In this document: one piece after another, positions 8,154 through 14,950 of the stretch
Position numbering within the stretch: position 1 is the first letter of the stretch
How the letters are laid out: every line of letters starts with the position of its first letter
DNA from: an uncultured Bacteroidota bacterium
GTDB lineage: Bacteria > Bacteroidota > Bacteroidia > Chitinophagales > Chitinophagaceae
Assembly (NCBI GenBank): GCA_946479615.1
Contig: CAMLGR010000108.1
Location: 1-16,404, forward strand
DNA: 16,404 nt
Direction: 5' to 3'
The notes under the pieces: model-generated
The model's database searches: none
Seen by the model: only the letters and a program-made list of their open reading frames with translations
What the model was told of the DNA's origin: nothing
Program-made: the position numbers and the translations under genes

Positions 8154-8272
8154 GAATAAGGAATGAGAAAGTTAGCGTCTGATATTGGAATATCTTTATC
8201 GGTTTGAAATGATATAAAATGCAAACTGTCATTTTCTCATTTCTTATTTATTATTCCTTATTTCTCATTTAA
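8154..8272. repeat. Intergenic palindromic repeat, family B
   Basis: Bases 8154-8170 pair with 8233-8249 over 17 bp (9 perfect inner pairs AATGAGAAA/TTTCTCATT and two G-T pairs further out), around a 62-nt spacer. The right side continues with a second word copy (ATTCC, TTATTTCTCATTT) to about 8272. The word-built arms and spacer size resemble repeat A (63 nt), but the sequence is unrelated. It fills most of the 167-nt gap before the GH3 gene, so it may form a hairpin in the mRNA. No clear promoter or classical terminator is seen in this gap. Confidence 0.6.
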
Positions 8273-8293
8273 TAAAAAGGTTAATTTATAACA

Positions 8294-10687
8294 ATGAAAT
8301 GGATCCTTTCGCTTTGCTGCATTCTTACCAGTGTTTCTTTATTGTCACAACAGGCATCGATCTATCATAGCGGTTGGATCGATTTCAATAAGAATGGCAA
8401 GAAAGATGTATTTGAAGATACCACGCAAACTACCGATAAGCGTGTGGCCGATCTTTTATCCCAGATGACGCTGGAAGAAAAGACCTGCCAGATGGCTACA
8501 CTGTATGGTTACGGTCGTGTATTAAAAGATGAATTGCCAACACCGGCCTGGAAGAATGCGATCTGGAAAGATGGCATCGCCAATATCGATGAACAATTAA
8601 ACGGGGTGCCGTTTCATCCTGAAGCCGCATCTTCCTATTCTTTTCCTTACAGCAAGCACACCGATGCCATCAATACCATCCAGAAATGGTTCATTGAAGA
8701 AACAAGATTAGGCATCCCCGTCGATTTTACGAATGAAGGTATTCATGGTCTTTGCAGCGACCGCGCCACTTCATTGCCGGCGCCGATCTCCATCGGTTCT
8801 ACCTGGAACAAACAATTAGTAAGACAGGCGGGATCGATCGTAGGACGTGAGGCCAAAGCATTAGGATATACCAATGTGTATGCACCAATTCTCGATCCCG
8901 CGCGCGATCAGCGCTGGGGCAGGGTCGTGGAATGTTATGGTGAAGATCCTTTCCTGATCGCAGAACTTGGTAAGCAAATGACATTGGGCATACAGGACCA
9001 GGGCGTGGCAGCTACCTTAAAACATTTTGCAGTATACAGTGTTCCCAAAGGTGGCCGTGATGGTGAAGTAAGGACCGATCCGCATGTCGCTCCGCGTGAA
9101 ATGCAACAATTATATGTGTATCCTTTTCGTCGCGTGATACAGGAAGCGCATCCGCTGGGAGTGATGAGCAGTTATAATGATTGGGACGGTGTACCCATTA
9201 CCGGTAGTCACTATTTCCTGACTGAATTATTACGCGAACAATTTGGATTCAACGGGTATGTGGTATCCGATAGCAAGGCAGTAGAATACATTTATGATAA
9301 ACATCATGTCGCCGAAGATTTTAAAGAAGCGACAAGACAGGCGGTAGAAGCGGGATTAAATGTATGGACCAATTTCAATACGCCTGATGCATACATTAAT
9401 AATATCCGTTCCCTGGTAAAAGAAGGAAAGCTCTCCACCAAAATCGTAGATCAGCGGACAGCAGAAGTCTTGCGTGTAAAATTCTTACTGGGTTTATTTA
9501 ACCAGCCTTTGCGCGATGCCAAAGCTGCTGATCAGTTAGTGCATACAACTGCCGATGAAGCCTTCTCCAAAGAGATCGACCGGCAGACATTAGTACTATT
9601 AAAAAACACGAATAACCTGTTGCCCCTGGAAAAGAAAGCCGGTAAGAAAATACTGGTAACAGGACCTTTGGCCGATGCTACCTTGTATGCAGTCAGCCGG
9701 TATGGACCTAATAACAATCCTGTTACTTCTGTTTACCAGGGCATACGTGGTTTATTGGGTGATAAAGCCCATGTGAAATATGAGAAGGGTTGTGAAGTAA
9801 CGAATGAAGGATGGCCTGAAACGGAGATCATCAATACTCCGTTAAATAAACAGGATAGGGAAAGCATTCAAAGGGCAGTGGCACAGGCAAAGCAATCGGA
9901 TATCATTATTGCTGTATTGGGTGAGGATGAAAAAACGGTAGGAGAAGGATTGTCGCGTACCTCACTGGAATTGCCCGGTCGCCAGGAACAATTGCTCGAA
10001 GCATTATATGCAACCGGCAAACCGGTAGTGCTGGTATTGATCAATGGACAACCGCTGACGGTGAACTGGGCAAATAAATATGTACCGGCTATTATCGAAG
10101 CGGGTTTTCCCGGGCCTTCTGCGGGTCATGCGATTGCAGCGGCTTTATTTGGTGATTACAATCCTGGTGGCAAACTGAGTATCACCTGGCCAAAAACAGT
10201 CGGACAGATCGAATTTAATTTTCCTTTCAAACCGGCTTCACAGGCAGACCAGGCGCCGGCTGGCCGCAATGGAGCAGGGAATACGATTGTCAATGGTTCT
10301 TTATATCCCTTTGGATATGGATTGAGTTATACCAGTTTTGGGTATAGCAATCTCGAGGTGACACCTGCCCGGCAGCATTCACAGGGAACCATTGATGTAT
10401 CGGTTGATATCACGAATACCGGCAAACGATCCGGTGATGAAGTGGTGCAATTATATATAAAAGATAAATTGAGTAGTGTGATCACTTATGAAATGCAGTT
10501 AAGGGGTTTTGAACGGATCAGTTTGCAGCCTGGCGAGAAAAAGACCGTGAAATTCACACTAAAGCCTGATGATCTCGCTTTGCTGGATAAGGACATGCAC
10601 TGGGTCGTAGAACCCGGCGAATTCGAAGTGCTGATCGGCAGCTCTTCGGAAGATATAAGAGTGAAGAAGAGCTTTATGATTGAATAG
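8294..10687 (+). CDS. Secreted glycoside hydrolase family 3 (beta-glucosidase type)
   Basis: The 797-residue protein begins with a signal peptide (residues 1 to about 20, ending 'SLLSQQ'), so it is exported. A calcium-loop-like 'DFNKNGKKDVFED' (30-42) follows, then the GH3 N-terminal barrel with 'TNEGIHG', 'DQRWGRVVECYGEDP' and 'LKHFAVYS'. The nucleophile is D326 in 'GYVVSDSKAVEY', with Ser replacing the more common Trp after it. The C-terminal alpha/beta domain has 'GEGLSRTSLELPGRQ', with E554 as the likely acid/base. A fibronectin-III-like domain typical of beta-glucosidases ends the protein. The NagZ-type KHFPGHG signature is absent, so it is unlikely to be a muropeptide N-acetylglucosaminidase. 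The specificity (glucoside, xyloside or other) is open. It follows the transporter run after 167 nt and may be co-regulated with it. Confidence 0.93.
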   Translation: MKWILSLCCILTSVSLLSQQASIYHSGWIDFNKNGKKDVFEDTTQTTDKRVADLLSQMTLEEKTCQMATLYGYGRVLKDELPTPAWKNAIWKDGIANIDEQLNGVPFHPEAASSYSFPYSKHTDAINTIQKWFIEETRLGIPVDFTNEGIHGLCSDRATSLPAPISIGSTWNKQLVRQAGSIVGREAKALGYTNVYAPILDPARDQRWGRVVECYGEDPFLIAELGKQMTLGIQDQGVAATLKHFAVYSVPKGGRDGEVRTDPHVAPREMQQLYVYPFRRVIQEAHPLGVMSSYNDWDGVPITGSHYFLTELLREQFGFNGYVVSDSKAVEYIYDKHHVAEDFKEATRQAVEAGLNVWTNFNTPDAYINNIRSLVKEGKLSTKIVDQRTAEVLRVKFLLGLFNQPLRDAKAADQLVHTTADEAFSKEIDRQTLVLLKNTNNLLPLEKKAGKKILVTGPLADATLYAVSRYGPNNNPVTSVYQGIRGLLGDKAHVKYEKGCEVTNEGWPETEIINTPLNKQDRESIQRAVAQAKQSDIIIAVLGEDEKTVGEGLSRTSLELPGRQEQLLEALYATGKPVVLVLINGQPLTVNWANKYVPAIIEAGFPGPSAGHAIAAALFGDYNPGGKLSITWPKTVGQIEFNFPFKPASQADQAPAGRNGAGNTIVNGSLYPFGYGLSYTSFGYSNLEVTPARQHSQGTIDVSVDITNTGKRSGDEVVQLYIKDKLSSVITYEMQLRGFERISLQPGEKKTVKFTLKPDDLALLDKDMHWVVEPGEFEVLIGSSSEDIRVKKSFMIE

Positions 10688-10707
10688 ACGCCAGGGTTGT
10701 TAGAGTA

Positions 10708-10877
10708 TTATAGTAGCCCGAATGGAACACGGATAGATGTGGATGAACGGATATAATATGGATGGTATTATAAACTAAGATTAAAATCAATTTTCATCCG
10801 TTTATCCAATTTCATCCGTGTTCTATTTAGTTCTGTTCTAGTTCAAGATATTCCTCTCCGGGAGAGACCGGAAAATC
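10708..10877. repeat. Palindromic repeat family C, tandem copy 1
   Basis: The inverted arms 10725-10752 and 10796-10823 (28 nt each, five mismatches) start with GAACACGGAT and end with ATCCGTGTTC. The 43-nt loop is AT-rich. The tail GTTCTATTTAGTTCT is shared with the other copies, and a small hairpin CTCTC-CGG-GAGAG closes the unit. The unit begins at TTATAGTAGCCCGAAT and recurs 170 bp downstream. The 20 nt between the GH3 stop and this repeat hold nothing recognisable. Confidence 0.85.
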
Positions 10878-11046
10878 TTATAGCGGCCCGAATGGAACAC
10901 GGATAGATGTGGATGAACGGATATGATATGGATTAAGCATTATAAATGAAGATTTAAAATCAATGGTCATCCGTTTATCCAATTTCATCCGTGTTCTATT
11001 TAGTTCTGTTCTAGTTCAAGATATTCTTCTCTGGGAGAGCCAGGAA
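10878..11046. repeat. Palindromic repeat family C, tandem copy 2
   Basis: This is a near-identical second unit with arms 10895-10922 and 10969-10996. It differs from copy 1 mainly in the loop (three extra bases and several substitutions) and in the small distal hairpin (CTCT-GGG-AGAG). It ends exactly at the stop codon of the GxxExxY gene. The 10-bp word ATTATAGTAG stands at both ends of the two-copy block, at 10707-10716 and 11046-11055. Confidence 0.85.
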
Positions 11047-11454
11047 TTATAGTAGTTTGGTAGTACGAATTGTGCGCCAGGCTTTTTTATCGTTGTCAAA
11101 TATTTTTCTTTTTATTTCAGGCGTTCTTCCAAAATTCAGCAGCAAACCAACCTCCAGTTCAGTTGCTTTTAAATAATTAACTAATTGCAATTCGCTTTCT
11201 GTCGATAAGAATTCAGCGGCTTTTAATTCGCAGAGAATACAATTTTCTACTACAAGGTCTGAATAATAGCTTCCTACCAAAATGCCATTATAATATACAG
11301 ATATTTGCTTCTGTTTCTCCACCTTCAGACCAAGCCCTGTAATTTCCAGGAACATAGCATTTTCATATACTTTTTCTAAAAAGCCATATCCCAATTTTGT
11401 ATAGACATTATAAAATGCACCTATTATCTGTTCCGTCAAATCCTTATATTTCAT
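11047..11454 (-). CDS. GxxExxY family protein (PD-(D/E)XK nuclease-like fold)
   Basis: The 135-residue protein on the minus strand contains the family's name-giving motif as 'GFLEKVY' (G24, E27, Y30). It also has a PD-(D/E)XK-like core: D66 in 'SYYSDLVVEN', then E76-x-K78 in 'ILCELKAAE', and Q90 in 'ELQLVNYLK'. 'GLLLNFG' (103-109) is also typical, and the length is normal for the family (TIGR04256/PDDEXK_3). The fold suggests DNA binding or cleavage, but no function is established. It is the only gene reading against its neighbours, looks more AT-rich than they do, and is bracketed by family C palindromes: two tandem copies abut its 3' end and one diverged copy lies about 30 nt upstream of its start. 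This suggests it arrived together with, or acts on, these repeats; that link is inference. Confidence 0.9.
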   Translation of the reverse strand: MKYKDLTEQIIGAFYNVYTKLGYGFLEKVYENAMFLEITGLGLKVEKQKQISVYYNGILVGSYYSDLVVENCILCELKAAEFLSTESELQLVNYLKATELEVGLLLNFGRTPEIKRKIFDNDKKAWRTIRTTKLL

Positions 11455-11485
11455 AAAATATTATTTAAGAATGTTCATTATGACG

Positions 11486-11605
11486 CGAATAGAACACGGA
11501 TAGAATTGGATGAACAGATATTATGTGGATGGTACCAGATGAATGAAGTAAAATCATTTATAATCCATCCATCCAATTCTATCCGTGTTCTATTTAGTTC
11601 TACTG
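11486..11605. repeat. Palindromic repeat family C, diverged copy 3 upstream of the GxxExxY gene
   Basis: The arms 11488-11512 and 11570-11594 are perfect reverse complements over 25 bp, around a 57-nt loop that contains a nested GGATGG/CCATCC pair. The outer words AGAACACGGATAGA and GTTCTATTTAGTTCT match copies 1 and 2, but the inner arm (GAATTGGATG) differs while remaining perfectly paired. The remaining stretch to 11698 has only a small CATGG-AAA-CCATG hairpin (11625-11637) and no convincing promoter. Confidence 0.85.
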
Positions 11606-11698
11606 CTAATTTAGAATAGCCCTGCATGGAAACCATGTGTAAAAAAACGTTGTTTCATGTTTTTTCCTGACCTTTAAGGAAGAAACCTATCCCTATAA

Positions 11699-12406
11699 AT
11701 GATCAAATACCTGCAACTTCCTATCCGTTTTGAGGTGTCACCTATGCTGGAAGAAATCAGTCATCTTCCCGGTATCGGCTGGAAAATGCACTATAACAAA
11801 AAACATTATGAAGGCGACTGGAGTGTGATCGCACTACGATCGCCCGGAGGAGATCCCGGAAATATTTTTTCCATTCATGCGTCTGCCAATGATCAATTGC
11901 AATACAGGGATACTCCCTTACTGGCTCAATGTCCTGCGATAAACAGGGCGCTGGACTACCTGCAATGCGAAAAGACAATGGTACGGCTGATGAAATTAAA
12001 TGCCGGCGCCATCATCAAACCTCATACCGATCATGATATGTGCTTTGAAGCCGGTGAAACACGTTTTCATATCCCCTTACAAACAAATGAACAGGTTGAT
12101 TTCTGTATAGAAGAGGAAAAAATACCTATGCAGGAAGGAGAGTGCTGGTACCTCAATCTTGGTTTAACACACCGCGTTACCAATGCCGGCGCTACAGATC
12201 GTATTCACCTTGTCGTTGATTGTATCGTAAACGACTGGATCCAAACTCAATTTGCAGCCCCGGGTATTCATAAAAAGGAAATCACGCAGGCAACACCGGT
12301 TCAATATAGCAAAGAAACAAAGCGTGATATCATCACTTCTCTCCGTTTATTAAATACAACCGTTGCCCATGCAATGGCCGATAAAATGGAACTGGATAAT
12401 GAATAA
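11699..12406 (+). CDS. Aspartyl/asparaginyl beta-hydroxylase-like 2-oxoglutarate oxygenase
   Basis: The 235-residue protein has the iron site and co-substrate residues of the Asp/Asn beta-hydroxylase family. H109 and D111 are in 'IIKPHTDHDM', followed by 'GETRFHIPLQTN' (119-130), H158 in 'LGLTHRVTNAG', and R168 in 'DRIHLVVD'. No signal peptide or transmembrane segment is present, so it is a soluble cytoplasmic enzyme. Relatives hydroxylate Asp/Asn in proteins or in peptidyl or free amino-acid substrates. The C-terminal ~50 residues after the catalytic core are not recognisable. Its end overlaps the next gene by 8 nt, so the two products are probably made together and may share a substrate. 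Confidence 0.88.
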   Translation: MIKYLQLPIRFEVSPMLEEISHLPGIGWKMHYNKKHYEGDWSVIALRSPGGDPGNIFSIHASANDQLQYRDTPLLAQCPAINRALDYLQCEKTMVRLMKLNAGAIIKPHTDHDMCFEAGETRFHIPLQTNEQVDFCIEEEKIPMQEGECWYLNLGLTHRVTNAGATDRIHLVVDCIVNDWIQTQFAAPGIHKKEITQATPVQYSKETKRDIITSLRLLNTTVAHAMADKMELDNE

Positions 12407-12911
12407 GGAAGTACAACCCGGCACAGATATACTGAAGACCTGTATTGTCTTCCTGCAAAGCATCGGCATTCAAACTGTGTTCAGAAAAATTGAAGCCGGA
12501 AGTTTTTTACCCGGCTTGCTGATCGAAAATGGGCAACTCATTATCGATCAGCAAGCATTGCTATATCCCGGTGATATTTTGCATGAAGCGGGTCATATCG
12601 CCGTAGTGCCTGCTGATGAACGACCTTCATTGAACCATCAATCAATTATAGAAAGCAAGCATCGGGAATCGGAAGAGATGATGGCGATCGCCTGGTCGTA
12701 TGCTGCCTGTGTGCATTTACAGATCGATCCTTATATCGTTTTTCATAGTGAAGGATATAAAGGTGGAGGGAAGAGTATCGTTGAAAATTTTCAGTCAGGT
12801 CATTTTTTCGGAACACCTATGTTGCAATGGTGCGGGATGACGATCGAACCGCGAAACGATCCATCCGGAACAAATGTTTATCCGAAAATGATCAAATGGC
12901 TGCGCGGGTAA
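12399..12911 (+). CDS. Small putative zinc metalloprotein with HEAGH motif
   Basis: I do not recognise a named family. The 170-residue protein has one clear metal-site motif, 'ILHEAGHIAVV' (60-70, HExxH at 62-66). It is followed by 'ESEEMMAIAWSYAA' (90-103), in which E92 or E93 could be the third zinc ligand, as in small gluzincin-like peptidases of the IrrE type. No signal peptide is visible. The ATG at 12399 overlaps the upstream hydroxylase stop (12404-12406), a typical coupled start; the frame is open upstream to 12363, but that would overlap far more. The protein may be a peptidase acting with the hydroxylase or a non-catalytic metal-binding partner. The pairing suggests protein or peptide modification, which is inference. 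Confidence 0.8.
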   Translation: MNKEVQPGTDILKTCIVFLQSIGIQTVFRKIEAGSFLPGLLIENGQLIIDQQALLYPGDILHEAGHIAVVPADERPSLNHQSIIESKHRESEEMMAIAWSYAACVHLQIDPYIVFHSEGYKGGGKSIVENFQSGHFFGTPMLQWCGMTIEPRNDPSGTNVYPKMIKWLRG

Positions 12912-13226
12912 TGATAAGAGTATTTACTTAATAACTTTTGCGCTACATATTGGTAAATAAAAAATGATCGAATAAATTATTGTGGTAAAATTGTTTTTAC
13001 ATAATAAATTCCGAAGTTTGCCTCACTTTCGCATCCAATGATTAAATAATCACACTTTCGTCCTGCTTTTTTGAGAAGATACCTTTTGTGTTAGTGTAAT
13101 TCACTATCGTGGGTTGATAGATATTACTGAATGTAAATCTGCAAACCGTTTTTCAGTTCTTTGTTATATAACTTGTATTATTCCAACGCTTTTTATTCTA
13201 TCAGATATAAACCTTAATCAAAACTT
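12912..13226. other. 315-nt AT-rich gene-free leader of the tail-collar cluster
   Basis: No ORF of useful size or RNA gene is visible. The stretch is strongly AT-rich and must hold the promoter of the following cluster, but I found no good match to the Bacteroidota TTTG / TAnnTTTG promoter pair. It contains the palindrome with direct repeats at 13024-13060 and a weak CTATC/GATAG hairpin at 13104-13120. No intrinsic terminator for the upstream pair is evident. Confidence 0.5.
13024..13060. promoter_or_regulatory. Possible operator: palindrome flanked by direct repeats
   Basis: TGATTA-AA-TAATCA (13039-13052) is a hyphenated palindrome, and the word CACTTTCG stands on either side of it at 13024-13031 and 13053-13060, 29 bp apart. 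It lies about 170 nt upstream of the first tail-collar gene. The arrangement would suit a dimeric regulator, but AT-rich DNA yields such palindromes by chance. Confidence 0.3.
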
Positions 13227-13763
13227 ATGGAAGGAGTACTTGCAGTTGTAACCTGTTTTGCAGCTGACTTCGCGCCACGCGGTTGGGCGTACTGCAACGG
13301 GCAGCTTTTAGCGATTTCTACGAACCAGGCATTATTCTCCCTGCTTGGTACCACCTTTGGTGGAAATGGTATTCAAACATTCGGATTGCCGGATCTTCGA
13401 AGCCGCGTTCCTGTTTCTACCGGCCAGGGCGGCGGATTAACCAATTATGTATTGGGACAACAAGGTGGCGCAGAAACAGCTTCAGTGACCATCAATAGCA
13501 TGCCTTCACACACACACAATGGCAATCTTACCCTGACAATCGATGCGGATAGCAGTGACGGTGGTGTTCCCCGTGCCGTGAATACATATCCTGCCAAGCT
13601 TGCTAATTCTTATGCGGCTGCAGCCGATGGAGTGATGGCTACGCCCACTTATAATGTAACTATAGGTACAGCCGGGGGGAGTGTTCCTGTTTCCGTATTA
13701 TCACCTTACCTGGCAATGAATTATATCATTTGCCTGCAGGGAATTTTTCCCAGCCGTAACTGA
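13227..13763 (+). CDS. Phage tail-collar domain protein (MdpB-like), paralogue 1
   Basis: The 178-residue protein is the first of three tandem copies with the tail-collar domain known from phage short tail fibres. It has 'FAPRGWAYCNGQLLAI' (15-30), 'ALFSLLGTTFGGNG' (35-48) and 'TFGLPDLRSRVPV' (51-63). An HxH pair (H95, H97 in 'MPSHTHNGN') may bind a metal as in trimeric fibre heads. The end is 'MNYIICLQGIFPSRN'. The middle region (about 100-150) is glycine/alanine-rich and variable. No signal peptide is visible. No tail tube, sheath, baseplate or capsid genes surround it, so it is a bacterial tail-collar protein rather than part of a visible prophage. Its role is unknown; adhesion or ligand binding is the family's usual reading. 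Confidence 0.93.
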   Translation: MEGVLAVVTCFAADFAPRGWAYCNGQLLAISTNQALFSLLGTTFGGNGIQTFGLPDLRSRVPVSTGQGGGLTNYVLGQQGGAETASVTINSMPSHTHNGNLTLTIDADSSDGGVPRAVNTYPAKLANSYAAAADGVMATPTYNVTIGTAGGSVPVSVLSPYLAMNYIICLQGIFPSRN

Positions 13764-13801
13764 TATCCCACATTATTAATCTGCTCATTAAAACTTTATC
13801 T

Positions 13802-14353
13802 ATGTTCATTGAACCATATCTTGCTAATGTCACCATATTCGCGGGCAATTTTGCTCCGCGTGGATGGATGTTTTGTAATGGCCAGTTGCTTGCTATCGCC
13901 GAATATGATGCATTGTTTGCGTTGCTCGGCACTACCTATGGCGGTGATGGCCAGGTTACGTTTGCCCTGCCTGATTTCCGCAGCCGGGTAGCAGTACATA
14001 CCGGTCAGGGTCCTGGCCTCAGTAATTATGTATTGGGCGAAATGTCCGGGACAGAACAGGTAACTCTTCTTTCGATCAACCTGCCTGTTCACAACCACAC
14101 GTTGATTTCGCTGACAGGTGCACCGCCCGCAACAAGTGTGGCCGGTACACTGGATGATCCTACAGGCAATGTTCCTGCTTCCACATCAGGGATCAATACG
14201 TATAATACAGCAGGTACAGGTAGCATGGCTGCCACTCCTAATAGTACCACCAGCTCAATAGCCGGAAATAATGCACCATTCGGTATTATACCACCCGTTC
14301 TCGCCATGAATTATATCATTGCCGTGGAAGGAATTTTTCCTTCGCGTAACTAA
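13802..14353 (+). CDS. Phage tail-collar domain protein (MdpB-like), paralogue 2
   Basis: The 183-residue second copy lies 38 nt after the first. It keeps the collar motifs 'FAPRGWMFCNGQLLAI' (17-32), 'LLGTTYGGDG' (41-50) and 'TFALPDFRSRVAV' (53-65), the HxH pair H97/H99 in 'LPVHNHTL', and the end 'GIFPSRN'. Its start, MFIEPYLANV, differs from the MEGV start of copies 1 and 3. The variable central segment is rich in Thr, Ser, Pro and Gly (about 105-155). The sharply conserved ends and divergent middle suggest that the middle determines what each copy binds, with the ends mediating trimer assembly; that is inference from fibre proteins. Confidence 0.93.
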   Translation: MFIEPYLANVTIFAGNFAPRGWMFCNGQLLAIAEYDALFALLGTTYGGDGQVTFALPDFRSRVAVHTGQGPGLSNYVLGEMSGTEQVTLLSINLPVHNHTLISLTGAPPATSVAGTLDDPTGNVPASTSGINTYNTAGTGSMAATPNSTTSSIAGNNAPFGIIPPVLAMNYIIAVEGIFPSRN

Positions 14354-14382
14354 ACTGGTTATTAAAATTTAAAAAAATATTT

Positions 14383-14919
14383 ATGGAAGGAGTTATAGGA
14401 TATGCAACTTTATTCGCCGGCAATTTTGCTCCCAAGAACTGGGCATTTTGCAGCGGCCAGATCATAAACATCGCTTCCAATACTGCATTGTTCTCGATCC
14501 TGGGAACGGTATACGGAGGTAATGGCACAACTACATTCGGCTTGCCTGATCTGCAGGGAAGATCGGTAGTAGGTGTCGGGCAAGGGCCGGGGCTTTCATC
14601 GTATACACTGGGACAAAAAACAGGAACCGAGAATGTAACCTTAAACATCACCAACCTGGCGGCGCACGTGCACCCGGTGCTGGTAAATATTGTTCCTGCT
14701 GCTGCAACGTCCGCAACGGCAGAAACACCGATCGGTGGCGTGTATGCGAATAATACAGAACAATTATACAATCCATCGGCAGATTCTTCATTCAAAACAT
14801 ATACGGGTACTCTTACGATGACGCCCACCGGGAACAATACTCCTGTTCCGACATTGCACCCGGTGCTGGGATTGAATTATATCATTTGTTTATTCGGTGT
14901 GTACCCGGCCAGAAATTAA
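14383..14919 (+). CDS. Phage tail-collar domain protein (MdpB-like), paralogue 3
   Basis: The 178-residue third copy lies 29 nt after the second. It has 'FAPKNWAFCSGQIINI' (15-30), 'TALFSILGTVYGGNG' (34-48) and 'TFGLPDLQGRSVV' (51-63), H95/H97 in 'LAAHVHPV', and the end 'GVYPARN'. It is the most diverged of the three: NG becomes SG in the first motif and RSR becomes QGR. It starts MEGV like copy 1. All three probably form one operon and possibly one hetero-oligomer. The next gene begins 31 nt downstream, so the binding-protein-like gene probably shares the transcript. Confidence 0.93.
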   Translation: MEGVIGYATLFAGNFAPKNWAFCSGQIINIASNTALFSILGTVYGGNGTTTFGLPDLQGRSVVGVGQGPGLSSYTLGQKTGTENVTLNITNLAAHVHPVLVNIVPAAATSATAETPIGGVYANNTEQLYNPSADSSFKTYTGTLTMTPTGNNTPVPTLHPVLGLNYIICLFGVYPARN

Positions 14920-14950
14920 CCGGTGCTTCCTTTTTAATCCAACAAAACGT

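Noticed and set aside
8294..10687. NagZ-type N-acetylglucosaminidase, given the murQ neighbourhood
   Set aside because: The NagZ signature KHFPGHG is absent, and the protein has the longer beta-glucosidase architecture with a C-terminal domain and fibronectin-III-like end.
10708..11605. A CRISPR array from the repeated units
   Set aside because: There are only three units of about 120-170 bp with inverted arms, not short direct repeats with unique spacers, and no cas genes are nearby.
11625..11637. CATGG-AAA-CCATG hairpin as a terminator or regulatory element
   Set aside because: The stem is only 5 bp with no adjacent T-run; this can arise by chance.
12912..13226. Promoter of the TTTG / TAnnTTTG type ahead of the collar genes
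   Set aside because: Several partial matches (such as TAACTTTTG and TACCTTTTG) exist, but none has a partner box at the right distance.
14316..14837. Minus-strand open frame of 173 codons opposite the third collar gene
   Set aside because: It is antisense to a strongly recognised collar-domain gene and its Val/Pro/Ala-rich translation has no recognisable motif.
13227..14919. A prophage or tail-fibre module of a phage
   Set aside because: Only collar-domain proteins are present. No capsid, portal, sheath, baseplate, lysis, integrase or terminase gene is visible, and neighbours are metabolic. Such trios occur outside phages.
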